NCBI RefSeq assembly: GCF_937951745.1
Contig: NZ_CALFBQ010000029.1
Coordinates: 25,767 to 89,766, forward strand
Reading direction: 5' to 3'
DNA length: 64,000 nucleotides
From: an uncultured Chloroflexus sp.
GTDB taxonomy: Bacteria; Chloroflexota; Chloroflexia; Chloroflexales; Chloroflexaceae
The notes beneath the pieces are model-generated. The model was not told where the DNA came from and made no database searches. It saw only the letters and a program-made list of their open reading frames with translations. This document shows positions 26,567-35,433 of the stretch, in pieces. The translations under genes and the position numbers were made by a program. The first letter of the stretch is position 1. Each line of letters starts with the position of its first letter.

Positions 26567-27177
26567 AAGCGTTCCCCTTGGGCCGGGCGCAGCACAGCGG
26601 CGACGACCGCGAGCGCAAACCCGGCAACGAAGCCCAACGCAGCGCGGAGGGCGGCATCGAACAACGTCGTGCGCAATGAAGCGATCGGTTGTGGCTCGCT
26701 AGCCCCATCGAGTACCACCACATTCAACTGAGCGTTGGTGCGGCCCCAAAAGGTGAGACCGTCGCTTTGCAACAGCGTAATTGCCGCTTCGACCAATGCT
26801 TGGGCCGCTTGCGGTGAGGCAGCCTCGCCACGTAGATCAACGGTGCGGTGTAGTAGGGTTACGCGCAGCCCCTGCTGAATTTCAGCCGTCGTCAAGGGGA
26901 CGTTGCGCGCAGCAAGTAGTGGCTGTAGCTTGTTGGCAAACGCGGCACTGCTCAAGACTTGCGGCAAGTCATCGAGCAAGAACTCAGTGATCTGCCAGTT
27001 ATCAACCGTGTCTTCTGCCCCAACAATCGGATAAGTGATCAACAACCGGGATGTTGCGGCATAACGCGGTGGTTTTTGCAGATCGAACCAGAGACTCAAC
27101 CCGCCGGCAATCAGTGCCGGCAGCAGTATAAGCAGCCAAAACCGGCGGGCAATGCGAATAAGCGTGATGAGTTCCAT
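26545..27177 (-). CDS. Wzz-like polysaccharide co-polymerase subunit
   Basis: This 210-residue protein has the same two-helix topology as its neighbour, with an N-terminal helix (FWLLILLPALIAGGLSLWF), a long outside region and a C-terminal helix (AALGFVAGFALAVVAAVL). It lacks the LDDTLKTPEDVE kinase-contact end. The pair resembles the split or duplicated Wzz proteins of other exopolysaccharide loci. Family assignment rests mainly on topology, start pattern and context. Confidence 0.7.
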   Translation of the reverse strand: MELITLIRIARRFWLLILLPALIAGGLSLWFDLQKPPRYAATSRLLITYPIVGAEDTVDNWQITEFLLDDLPQVLSSAAFANKLQPLLAARNVPLTTAEIQQGLRVTLLHRTVDLRGEAASPQAAQALVEAAITLLQSDGLTFWGRTNAQLNVVVLDGASEPQPIASLRTTLFDAALRAALGFVAGFALAVVAAVLRPAQGERLWKSATM

Positions 27178-27286
27178 AGTGTAGATAATAGCGTCTTATG
27201 CAAGATTGCGGGGTCGGATAGCGACAGTGATCAGCGACGTTGCCGCTCTCGCTCATCTTACTATACTTTAGCCATTGCGTTGCTGA

Positions 27287-28432
27287 TCATCCTGCTGCAA
27301 CCGATTGGCGATACAGACTCTGCTCAAACTCAAGCAGGCGTCCAGCGCGTTGGGCAGCCAACGCCTCATCGAGAAAAGATCGCATAGCGGTAAGGAAGCG
27401 TTCACGACTGAACTGTTCGGCGTGGTGGCGCAGGGTGAGCGAATCGACTGGATCGGTGCGAGAGAGGGCAACGGCGGCGGCCAGCGCGGCGGCGGTCGGC
27501 TGGTAGAAGAAGCGTCCGGTTACGCCTTCAACGAGCGTTTCGAGTGCGCCGCCAGCAGCATAGGCGATGACGGGCCGGCCAACCGCCAATACTTCCAGCG
27601 GGGTAATGCCAAAATCCTCTTCGCCGGGAAAGATAAAGGCGCGGCAGCGGGCGAACAGATCGAGCCGGGTTGCTTCATCAACCCAGCCGAGAAACTCGAT
27701 ATGGGGGCCGGCCATCCGCTCGAGCCGCGCGCGATCACGGCCATCACCAAAAATCTTGAGCGGCAGGCGCAGATGGTTAAACGCCTCGATCGCCAATTCC
27801 AGCCGCTTGTAGGGGATCAACCGCCCACCTGCGAGGTAAAAGTCTTCGGGCTGGCGTGGCTCATAGGGTGGCAGATCGACCGGCGGCGGGATCACCATCG
27901 CCGGGCGGCGGTAGTAGCGGGCAATCCGTCCGGCGACCTCGCGTGAATTGGCCACAAAGAGATCGACCCGATTAGTGCTGACAGCATCCCACATACGCAG
28001 ATAATTGAGTAGCAACGGCAACAATCGTGCTTGGAGGCCGCTAATCTGTTCACGAGCGACATAATCGCCGGTGCGCCAAGCGAAGCGCATCGGTGTGTGG
28101 CAATAGCAAATATGCAACGCTCCCGGTCGGGGAATGATTCCTTTAGCGAAGGCGCTCGAGCTACTGATAATGAGATCATAGGCTCGCAGATCAAACTGCT
28201 CGAAGGCAGTGGGATACAGCGGCACGTAGCGGCGAAACTGGGTGCGCCATGCCGGCAAGCGCTGCATAAACGAGGTGCGAATATCCCAGTGTTGGTAAGC
28301 AGCCGGCATGGTTGCCGGATCGAAAATCGAGGTATAGACCGGCGCTACCGGGAACAGCTCGTGGAGGGCTTCGAGCACGCGCTCGGCGCCGCCGTATTGG
28401 TTCAGATAGTCGTGTACCAGTGCGACCTGCAT
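27287..28432 (-). CDS. Glycosyltransferase family 4 (GT-B)
   Basis: This 381-residue GT-B enzyme begins MQVALVHDYLNQYGGAERVLEALHE, the typical N-terminal sugar-acceptor domain. Its C-terminal donor domain has FYLAGGRLIPYKRLELAIEAF and the EX7E-like FPGEEDFGITPLEVLAVGRPVIAY. It probably adds a hexose or deoxysugar during exopolysaccharide assembly, consistent with the two Wzz-like genes and the CpsD-like gene downstream. ATG 28432 has the site GGATAGG 8 nt upstream; this site lies in the 3' arm of a 13-bp hairpin. Confidence 0.88.
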   Translation of the reverse strand: MQVALVHDYLNQYGGAERVLEALHELFPVAPVYTSIFDPATMPAAYQHWDIRTSFMQRLPAWRTQFRRYVPLYPTAFEQFDLRAYDLIISSSSAFAKGIIPRPGALHICYCHTPMRFAWRTGDYVAREQISGLQARLLPLLLNYLRMWDAVSTNRVDLFVANSREVAGRIARYYRRPAMVIPPPVDLPPYEPRQPEDFYLAGGRLIPYKRLELAIEAFNHLRLPLKIFGDGRDRARLERMAGPHIEFLGWVDEATRLDLFARCRAFIFPGEEDFGITPLEVLAVGRPVIAYAAGGALETLVEGVTGRFFYQPTAAALAAAVALSRTDPVDSLTLRHHAEQFSRERFLTAMRSFLDEALAAQRAGRLLEFEQSLYRQSVAAG

Positions 28433-28441
28433 AGCCAACAC

Positions 28442-28480
28442 CTATCCTATCCGGCCGGTTGCCGTTGCCGGATAGGATAG
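28442..28480 (-). promoter_or_regulatory. 13-bp hairpin covering the ribosome site of the glycosyltransferase gene
   Basis: Perfect arms CTATCCTATCCGG / CCGGATAGGATAG with a 13-nt loop. On the minus strand the 3' arm contains the Shine-Dalgarno AGGATAGG of the gene starting at 28432. It could act as an MFS-gene terminator, although it lacks a T run, or it could mask the ribosome site. Confidence 0.6.
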
Positions 28481-28499
28481 CACATTCCTGCGGTTGCGT

Positions 28500-29852
28500 T
28501 TACCTGCTGTATTGGCGGCGGAGAGCGAAGCTCATCGCTGTCATCAGCGCCATCGCGCCAGCGCAGACAAGGTAAGCGGTTGGGAAGTCAAAACTGTCGG
28601 CGATGCTGGCCATTAGCGCCACGGCGATCAGCGTGCCGATACTAATCGTGATATTGATGACGCTCTGGGCGACACCGCGATCAGAGGCGGCCACCTCTTC
28701 CAGTACCAATGCGCGCAACGCGCCGCCGACCACAATGCCCAAGCCGCTACCCATAATGAGCGTTGCGACGACAAAGAGCCAGAACGGCGCTTCGGGCAGA
28801 CCCAACAGGGCAGTGCCGACCGTCAATTGGCTGTAGCCGGTCACCATCGTCATCCGCCCACCGATGCGCGGCAACCACCGTCCGGCGATCACCGATGTCA
28901 CCGAGGCAAGGAAGACTAGCGGCAGCAGGAAGAAGCCGGCTTGGCTAATTGGCACGCCGAAATTCACCGCGACCGAAGTAATGAAGATAATGCTGCCCAT
29001 CGAGATGCCGGAACCGACGGCCAGCAGATAGACCACTTGCAATTGGCGGTTCGTAAAGAGCCGTGGTGGCAACAGGGGTGCCGGCGCGCGCGTTTCGCGC
29101 CATGCGAGCAAAGGGGTCAGCACTGCGACCAAGAGGAAGAGCCACGGCCAAATGGTCATCCCAAAGATGCGATCGAGCAATTGGTTAATGCCGAGCGTGG
29201 TGCTGACCAAGATCAGCACCAGCAGCACCAGCCCTTGCCAATCGAAAGCGCCATTGGCCGCTTCGTGATGGGCAGCCGAGCGGGGCAAGGCGCGCCACCC
29301 GAGAAAAATGACCACTGCGGCGACCGGCAAATTGAGTAAAAAGATCCAGTGCCAATCGGCAACGGCCAGTATCAATGAAGCCATTACCGGCCCGACCAGA
29401 AAAGCCATCCCCGAAGTCGCGCCAATTAAGCCCAGCGCCTTCGCCCGTTCCGCCGAGGGCAGCACATCGCCGATCACGGCGCTAGCGGTGGGGGTAATGC
29501 CACCGGCGCAGACACCTTGCACGGCGCGCCCCAGCAACACCATCGTCAGATCGGATGCCAGCGCGATCATCAGCGAACCGATAGCAAAGCCAAAGACATT
29601 GAGCAGGTAGACATTGCGGCGCCCGTAGCGATCGCTTAGACTGGCCATCAACGTTGTGCTGCTCAGCGAACAGAGGGTAAAGATAATCGAGACCAACACC
29701 ACTTGCGTGTTGTCAATCGCAAATGCAGCCCGCAACGCTGGCACGATTGGGCCAATGATTGCCGAGTCGAGCGCTGACATAAAGACACCCACGAACAACA
29801 CGGTCATAATCGCGCGGCGGGTATCGGTTTCGGGCACGGCCACCGAAGTCAT
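28500..29852 (-). CDS. MFS transporter, drug:H+ antiporter type
   Basis: This 450-residue transporter has about 12-14 hydrophobic segments. The start MTVLFVGVFMSALDSAIIGPIVPALRAAF is the DHA2-type first helix, and motif A is LMASLSDRYGRRNVYLLN between helices 2 and 3. Motif C-like AKALGLIGATSGMAFLVGPVMASLI marks an exporter. The substrate is unknown. The ATG at 29852 follows GGAGG by 4 nt. The gene stands alone between the exopolysaccharide group and an M24 peptidase. Confidence 0.87.
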   Translation of the reverse strand: MTSVAVPETDTRRAIMTVLFVGVFMSALDSAIIGPIVPALRAAFAIDNTQVVLVSIIFTLCSLSSTTLMASLSDRYGRRNVYLLNVFGFAIGSLMIALASDLTMVLLGRAVQGVCAGGITPTASAVIGDVLPSAERAKALGLIGATSGMAFLVGPVMASLILAVADWHWIFLLNLPVAAVVIFLGWRALPRSAAHHEAANGAFDWQGLVLLVLILVSTTLGINQLLDRIFGMTIWPWLFLLVAVLTPLLAWRETRAPAPLLPPRLFTNRQLQVVYLLAVGSGISMGSIIFITSVAVNFGVPISQAGFFLLPLVFLASVTSVIAGRWLPRIGGRMTMVTGYSQLTVGTALLGLPEAPFWLFVVATLIMGSGLGIVVGGALRALVLEEVAASDRGVAQSVINITISIGTLIAVALMASIADSFDFPTAYLVCAGAMALMTAMSFALRRQYSR

Positions 29853-29939
29853 GCGACCTCCTTCATCGCTAATCAAGGGATAGCAGATAAAGAATGGAAG
29901 GGAACCGCCTTTATAGCAATGCCTGCTCTGAACCCATCG

Positions 29940-31190
29940 TTATTCGATCACGTGCAATTGCGTTTGCCGGCCATGCAACCATACCATAGTGCCCCCGATC
30001 AGCGCAGCATCTTCTTCGAGGGCAATGCGTACCGGTTGATGACCCCATTCGGGCACGGGCGCCACATTATTTAACTCGATGGCGTAAACAGTCTCGTCGT
30101 ACAGAGGATAATCGCCGGCGCCGGGCACACCTTCTTGGTGATCCCACAATCCAATCGCCGGCCCGGCAGCATGGCCGTGATAACCAAGCGGATGCGAATA
30201 AATCGAAGGTTGCAAACCTTCGGCCAGCGCGCGCGCACGGGTTGCCGCTAACACCTGATTGCCGGTACGCCCAACACGCATCTCGGCTAACAAGATATCT
30301 TGCAACCGGTTTGCTTGGGCTAACGCGGCGATCAGCCCTGCAGGCGGTGCGGTTTCATCGCGCGCTAATACATACGCATGCTGTTGTTGGTCGGTACATA
30401 GGCCAAGGTGGCAAAATCCAACATCACAATGGATCAAATCGCCGGGCCAGATTCGGTTGCGGGTTGGCGGGGCGTCAAATGGCATGCCACGAGCTTGAAG
30501 GTTGACCGTTGGTTGGAACCAAGCTTGCACACCGGCCTCGTGCATCGTTTGGCGCAGCCACCAAACGACATCATCGGTTGTGGTGACGCCGGGTGTAATC
30601 ACGGCGCGCGAAAATGCGGTAGCGATGATCCGATGACCAAGCGCAACTAATTCCGGGTAGACTGCTAATTCGGCTGGAATACGGCGTTCGAGCCAACCGA
30701 TGACAATCGTTTCGGCGCTTACGCAACGTTCAGCGTAGCGAGGGCCAAGGGTGGCGCAGAGACGTTGGTATTCAGTGTAGGTCAGACCATCAGCAAAAGC
30801 AAAGGTTGGAGACATATTGATCCCGATCCGTTGCGGATCATACTCGGCAACGAGGCGGGCTAAGCAGTCATCTTGTGATTCGGTGTCAGGATCCCAAGCC
30901 TGCCGGTAGAGATCGCCATAACCGTAGCGATCAAGCGTCAGTCGCTCGACCGTGCCATCAGGGCGACGGGCAAAGAGCAGAATTGTACGGCGACGGGCAT
31001 TCATCACCGGCGCTGGAAGCAACGTCATAATGACTGGGTCTTCATTGTATTCACGCGCAGTCACCATCCACAAATCGATTTTGGCGCGTTCCATTAGTTC
31101 GGGTAACAGCAGCGTCAAGCGTTCAGCTAGCCATTGCGCGCGCAGATCGCTCTGCATACGGAGCGAAGTCACAACGGGGGTGATGATCAT
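29940..31190 (-). CDS. M24-family metallopeptidase (Xaa-Pro aminopeptidase-like)
   Basis: This 416-residue protein has a creatinase/aminopeptidase N-terminal domain and a C-terminal pita-bread fold. Metal ligands can be read as Asp in IHCDVGF, Asp in CTDQQQH, His in HPLGYHGHAAG, Glu in YAIELNN and Glu in RIALEEDAAL. This order fits a dinuclear-metal M24 peptidase that removes N-terminal residues before proline. The substrate could also be a small amidine, as in creatinase-like members. ATG 31190 is chosen; the longer in-frame start at 31238 adds residues without family match. Confidence 0.85.
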   Translation of the reverse strand: MIITPVVTSLRMQSDLRAQWLAERLTLLLPELMERAKIDLWMVTAREYNEDPVIMTLLPAPVMNARRRTILLFARRPDGTVERLTLDRYGYGDLYRQAWDPDTESQDDCLARLVAEYDPQRIGINMSPTFAFADGLTYTEYQRLCATLGPRYAERCVSAETIVIGWLERRIPAELAVYPELVALGHRIIATAFSRAVITPGVTTTDDVVWWLRQTMHEAGVQAWFQPTVNLQARGMPFDAPPTRNRIWPGDLIHCDVGFCHLGLCTDQQQHAYVLARDETAPPAGLIAALAQANRLQDILLAEMRVGRTGNQVLAATRARALAEGLQPSIYSHPLGYHGHAAGPAIGLWDHQEGVPGAGDYPLYDETVYAIELNNVAPVPEWGHQPVRIALEEDAALIGGTMVWLHGRQTQLHVIE

Positions 31191-31253
31191 AGCGTGAGAT
31201 CGTCTTTCTACACAGCGCTGGGTTGGGTCATCGTTCAACCTGAATCTCGACTA

Positions 31254-31664
31254 TTATAACGCATGCGATGAAAGAGCTGCTGTTACTGTCGTAGTGAGTG
31301 AGCTTAACGTAAACGGCTTAGCCAAAAAAGAGACCATACCGCTCGCTCGCAAATGTGCCGGTAATTCTTGTTGTGAGAAGCCACTCATCAGAACGATCCG
31401 CAAGGATGGGTAGCGACTGAGGATTTCGGTCGCCAGCTCATCACCCGTTTGGCCCGGCATCGTCAAGTCGATGAGGGCGAGCGCTAATTGGTAGCCATGC
31501 TGGTCGAGCACTTGGTGCGCCTCGGTGCCACTAGCGGCTTCGTAGACGGTGAATCCTAGCCGGCGCAACATCCGTTGCGCCACCACACGCACGTCAGGCT
31601 CATCATCAACGACCAATGCCAATCGTTCGATTTGAGCCAACGGTTGTTCAATCACTGCTTGCAT
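31254..31664 (-). CDS. Single-domain response regulator
   Basis: This 136-residue protein is a stand-alone receiver domain: acidic pair in LVVDDEPD, phosphoacceptor Asp in ALIDLTMPGQTG, Ser in VLMSGFS and Lys in FLAKPF. It has no output domain, so it probably works as a phosphorelay partner. Its start overlaps the end of the histidine kinase gene upstream by 13 nt, so the two are translated together. Confidence 0.9.
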   Translation of the reverse strand: MQAVIEQPLAQIERLALVVDDEPDVRVVAQRMLRRLGFTVYEAASGTEAHQVLDQHGYQLALALIDLTMPGQTGDELATEILSRYPSLRIVLMSGFSQQELPAHLRASGMVSFLAKPFTLSSLTTTVTAALSSHAL

Positions 31665-33718
31665 CGGTTGCGACTCTTGAGGGGGGTTGAGATAGTATCA
31701 GAAAGGGTTGTCATTGGCCAAAAGACGGTAAACGTTGTGCCATGATCCGGTTCGGTTTCAATATGCAGCGCGCCGTGGTGGGCGCGCACAATTCCATTCA
31801 CCGCCGCTAAGCCAAGGCCGCGACCGGTAAATTTGGTGCTGAAAAACGGATCGAAAATGCGCGCTTTGGTGATTTCGTCCATCCCATGGCCGGTATCTTT
31901 GACAATCAGCGCTGCGTAACATCCGGGTGGCTGGTCAGCGCCGATCTGCATCGTGGCCATCTCATCGGCGCTGACCTCACGCGCCTCAGTCATAATGGTT
32001 ACGGTGCCGTTACCGGTAATGGCTTCTGCGCCGTTAATGGCCAGATTCATCAACACCTGCTGGATCTGGGCAATATTGCCTTCGATTGGTAATGGAGTTG
32101 GGGAGGGTTGGATGATCAGATCAACCCGTCTGGGTAAGATACTGCGCAGCAATGTTTGCATCTCTTCCACGGCCCGGCTCAGGTCAAGCCGTTGCATTTC
32201 GGGTTGGTGGCGGCCAGTGTACGTGAATAATTGATTAGTCAGCTCGGTGGCGCGTAACGCAGCTTGTTCGATTTGCACCAGTAATGGATAAGCAGGGTGA
32301 TCGTCTGGTAGTTCGTTGAGGGCGAGCGATACGTTGCCTAACACGCCGACGAGCAGATTATTGAAATCGTGGGCAATCCCGCCGGCCATAACCCCTAAAC
32401 TCTCAAGACGCTGAGTCTCGCGCAGTTGCTGCTCGATCCGTTCTCGTTCGCGCTCCATCCGGCGCCGTTCGGTGACGTCGATTGCAATGCCGGCGATGCC
32501 GTAGATCTTCCCTTCGTGATCGAATAGCGGAAATTTGATGGTGGTAAACGCCGTCAACCCATTAGCCGTCCAGCGATCGTCATCGCGTTGGATCGGGCGG
32601 CGATGACGCATGACTTCACGGTCGAACGAGCGGTAGTAATCGGCGAGTGCCGGCGGAAACAGATCTTCATCACGCTTGCCGATCATTGCCGGCGGTTCGT
32701 AGCCAGAAAATTTAGCCAATCGTTCGTTGACCATCAGATAGCGCCCTTCGGCATCTTTGACAAAGATCAGAGCCGGTATCTGATTGATAATGTCTTGCAA
32801 CAACCGGCGGCTGGTTTCAACCGCAGCTTCGGCAGCGCGTTGGGCGGAAATATCTTCGATCAAGCGGACAAGAAACGTAATCTTGCCCTCTTCGTCACGC
32901 ACCGCCGAACAGGTCATGCGACCGTAAACAATATGACCGTCTTTGTGCAGGTAACGTTTTTCGATCGTATAGCTATCGCGGTTGCCGTTGAGTAATTCTT
33001 CCCACAGCAGCAAATCGGTGTTGCGATCATCGGGATGGGTGCGATGCAAGATCATCTTGCCGATCAGCTCTTCGCGCTCAAACCCCAACAGCGTCGCGAT
33101 GGCTCGGTTGCAGTCGATAATCCGGCCACTCTCTTCAATGACCACAATCCCAATGTTCAATTGATCAAACAGTGCGGCAAAGCGCCGTTCGCGTTCGTGC
33201 AGTTCGGCGGCAAGGCGTTGTTCTTCTTCGCGGATCCGCACCCAATCGGTCACGTCACGGTTCATTTCACCGATGAGCACTAGCCGGTGCATGTGATCGT
33301 AGATCGGAAAATAGGTTGTTTCTGACCAAAATTGTTGATCAATAGTTCGACCTTCGATCTCGGCTTCGGCGGTATCGTAGGGAGTTGGCGGCATAGCAGC
33401 GATTTGGCCGCGGCGAGCAGCCTCGAAGGCAGCGACGAAGCCGCGCTTCTGGGCTGCCGGATCGTGGTAGATGTTGTAGCGCCCAACAATCTGATCAATG
33501 GGGGTCGCCACCAATTGTTCATTGGCCCGATTCATTGCCACTGACAGCCCATCAGGTGCAAACAACACCATTGGGATGGGCAATTGATGAAAGACCATAT
33601 CGAACGGCAACTCTTGAGCGGCCAAACTCGCGGTAAACTGTGCGCGGAGGATTGAGAGCTGTTGACGTAAGATGGCATTTTCGCGTTCAAGAGATCGCAA
33701 TCGCTCGTGTATATCCAT
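31652..33718 (-). CDS. Cytoplasmic PAS-domain histidine kinase
   Basis: This 688-residue kinase has no membrane segment. A short coiled coil (LRSLERENAILRQQLSILRAQF) leads into three PAS domains at about residues 38-160, 178-300 and 305-425, each followed by a PAC-like segment. The HisKA domain has the acceptor His in MAGGIAHDFNNLL. The HATPase domain has DTGHGMDEIT, FDPFFSTKFTGRGLGLAAVNGIV and the end GTTFTVFWP. Soluble PAS kinases usually sense redox state, light or small ligands. The partner is the receiver protein encoded by the overlapping gene. Confidence 0.9.
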   Translation of the reverse strand: MDIHERLRSLERENAILRQQLSILRAQFTASLAAQELPFDMVFHQLPIPMVLFAPDGLSVAMNRANEQLVATPIDQIVGRYNIYHDPAAQKRGFVAAFEAARRGQIAAMPPTPYDTAEAEIEGRTIDQQFWSETTYFPIYDHMHRLVLIGEMNRDVTDWVRIREEEQRLAAELHERERRFAALFDQLNIGIVVIEESGRIIDCNRAIATLLGFEREELIGKMILHRTHPDDRNTDLLLWEELLNGNRDSYTIEKRYLHKDGHIVYGRMTCSAVRDEEGKITFLVRLIEDISAQRAAEAAVETSRRLLQDIINQIPALIFVKDAEGRYLMVNERLAKFSGYEPPAMIGKRDEDLFPPALADYYRSFDREVMRHRRPIQRDDDRWTANGLTAFTTIKFPLFDHEGKIYGIAGIAIDVTERRRMERERERIEQQLRETQRLESLGVMAGGIAHDFNNLLVGVLGNVSLALNELPDDHPAYPLLVQIEQAALRATELTNQLFTYTGRHQPEMQRLDLSRAVEEMQTLLRSILPRRVDLIIQPSPTPLPIEGNIAQIQQVLMNLAINGAEAITGNGTVTIMTEAREVSADEMATMQIGADQPPGCYAALIVKDTGHGMDEITKARIFDPFFSTKFTGRGLGLAAVNGIVRAHHGALHIETEPDHGTTFTVFWPMTTLSDTISTPLKSRNRCKQ

Positions 33719-33778
33719 AACTGTGTCCTCTGAGCATTGCGGAAGGTTTGATCCGGTTGGTTGGTCGCTCTAACATAG

Positions 33779-34555
33779 TTACCGCCCGCTAAAGTTGGGG
33801 GCACGTTTTTCGATAAAGGCGCGCATGCCCTCTTTCTGATCTTCGCTGGCGAAGAGGAGGTAGAAATTGCGCAACTCAATGGCCAACCCTTCGCGCACGG
33901 TCGTTTCAGCGGCGGCGCGCACCGCTTCTTTGGCCAATTGCACGGCAAGCGGCGATTTAGCGGCGATCGTCTGCGCCACTCGGCGCGCTTCGTCAAGCAG
34001 GGTTTCCGGCGGGCAGACCCGGTTCACTAACCCATGCGCGTAGGCTTCTTGGGCGCTGATCGTCGCGCCAGTCAAGACCATCTCCATGGCGCGATAGGGG
34101 CCAAGGGCGCGGGTGAGGCGTTGGGTGCCGCCGGCGCCCGGAATGATGCCAATGTTGATTTCAGGCTGGCCAAATTGGGCCGTCTCGCTGGCCAAAATAA
34201 TGTCGCACATCATTGCCAGCTCACAGCCGCCGCCGAGCGCGTAGCCATTGATAGCGGCAATCATCGGTTTGCGGATGGCCGCAATTTTGGCCCAGCGGGC
34301 AATCATACCGCTGGTAAGCATCTCTATTGGTGTGGCGTTGGCCATTGCTTTGATGTCAGCGCCGGCAGCGAAAGCCCGTCCGGCCCCAGTGATGATGATG
34401 ACCCGGATCGAGTCATCGGCGTCATACATCTCGAGATGGCGAATAAGATCATCGATGAGTGCTGGGCTGAGGGCGTTGAGCGCCTGTGGCCGGTTGAGAG
34501 TTACGATCGCGATTGGGCCTTCGATTGTACTGATGATCAATGGTTCGTCGCTCAT
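33779..34555 (-). CDS. Enoyl-CoA hydratase/isomerase (crotonase family)
   Basis: This 258-residue protein has the crotonase fold with oxyanion-hole segments AAGADIKAM and YALGGGCELAMMCD, plus GQPEINIGIIPGAGGTQRL. The Glu residues in GGCELA and GQPEIN fit the catalytic pair of enoyl-CoA hydratases. The last residues EKRAPNFSGR are typical. It would hydrate a trans-2-enoyl-CoA in fatty-acid or related CoA metabolism. It is divergently arranged with the DtxR-type regulator at 34726 and has no pathway partner beside it. Confidence 0.88.
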   Translation of the reverse strand: MSDEPLIISTIEGPIAIVTLNRPQALNALSPALIDDLIRHLEMYDADDSIRVIIITGAGRAFAAGADIKAMANATPIEMLTSGMIARWAKIAAIRKPMIAAINGYALGGGCELAMMCDIILASETAQFGQPEINIGIIPGAGGTQRLTRALGPYRAMEMVLTGATISAQEAYAHGLVNRVCPPETLLDEARRVAQTIAAKSPLAVQLAKEAVRAAAETTVREGLAIELRNFYLLFASEDQKEGMRAFIEKRAPNFSGR

Positions 34556-34725
34556 GACAGTTGCTCCTTCATATACGGCGGTAAATGCGCAACGATATTA
34601 CAATGCAGCATCATTACGTTAGTTGTCGTAACCCGATTGTACCACGCCCGTTGCAGGAAGTAGCTGCTCTATGGTACATTGAAGCCAGCAAAACCGGGTT
34701 TTGCGCCGCCAGAAGGAGACGCGCC

Positions 34726-35433
34726 TTGACCCCTGTCGAAGATGCCAATCTGTCCAACCGGATTACGCCGGCCATTGAAGATTATCTGAAAGCGATCTAT
34801 CTGCTACAACAACAGGTCGGTGCGGTGACGACAACGATGCTCGGCGAGCAGCGCGGGTCGCGCCCAGCTTCGGTTACTGGGATGATTAAGAAGCTGGCCG
34901 AGATGAATCTGGTGCAGCATACGCCCTATCAAGGCGTGGTGCTGACGCCCGCTGGCGAGCGAATTGCATTGGAGGTGATCCGGCATCATCGCTTGCTCGA
35001 ACTCTACCTTGTCGAAGCGCTCGGTTATAGTTGGGATGAGGTGCATGAAGAGGCCGAGCGGCTCGAACACCACATCAGCGAGAAGCTCGAGGCGCGGATT
35101 GCCGAACGACTGGGTTACCCGGATTTTGACCCGCACGGTGACCCGATCCCCGGCGTTGATGGGGCGTTGCCTGCCACCCGCGCCATCCGGCTGGCCGATC
35201 TGCCGCTCCACCAACCGGCGCGGATTGCGCGGGTGCGTGATCAGGCGGCTGAACGGCTGCGCTATCTGGCCGATCTCGGTCTTGTGCCCGGGGCGCGGGT
35301 GGTGGTAATGGCCAGTGCGCCATTTGACGGGCCGTTGACGGTGCAGATTTGCGATACCGCCCCGGTGCCGCTTGATCGACGCTTGGCCCGCACGATCGAA
35401 GTTGAGACTGAGGAGCCGGCAGTTACGTCGTAG
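34726..35433 (+). CDS. DtxR/MntR-family metal-dependent regulator
   Basis: This 235-residue repressor has an N-terminal winged helix (ITPAIEDYLKAIYLLQQQVGAVTT), a metal-binding and dimer domain (RHHRLLELYLVEALGYSWDEVHEEAERLEHHIS) and a C-terminal FeoA/SH3-like domain. In the first helix D19 sits where manganese-type MntR has Asp and iron-type IdeR/DtxR has Met, so a manganese response is suggested. The start is a TTG at 34726 with AAGGAG 7 nt upstream; no ATG is suitably placed. A matching operator occurs in the mntH promoter at 49136-49151 of this window. Confidence 0.87.
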   Translation: MTPVEDANLSNRITPAIEDYLKAIYLLQQQVGAVTTTMLGEQRGSRPASVTGMIKKLAEMNLVQHTPYQGVVLTPAGERIALEVIRHHRLLELYLVEALGYSWDEVHEEAERLEHHISEKLEARIAERLGYPDFDPHGDPIPGVDGALPATRAIRLADLPLHQPARIARVRDQAAERLRYLADLGLVPGARVVVMASAPFDGPLTVQICDTAPVPLDRRLARTIEVETEEPAVTS

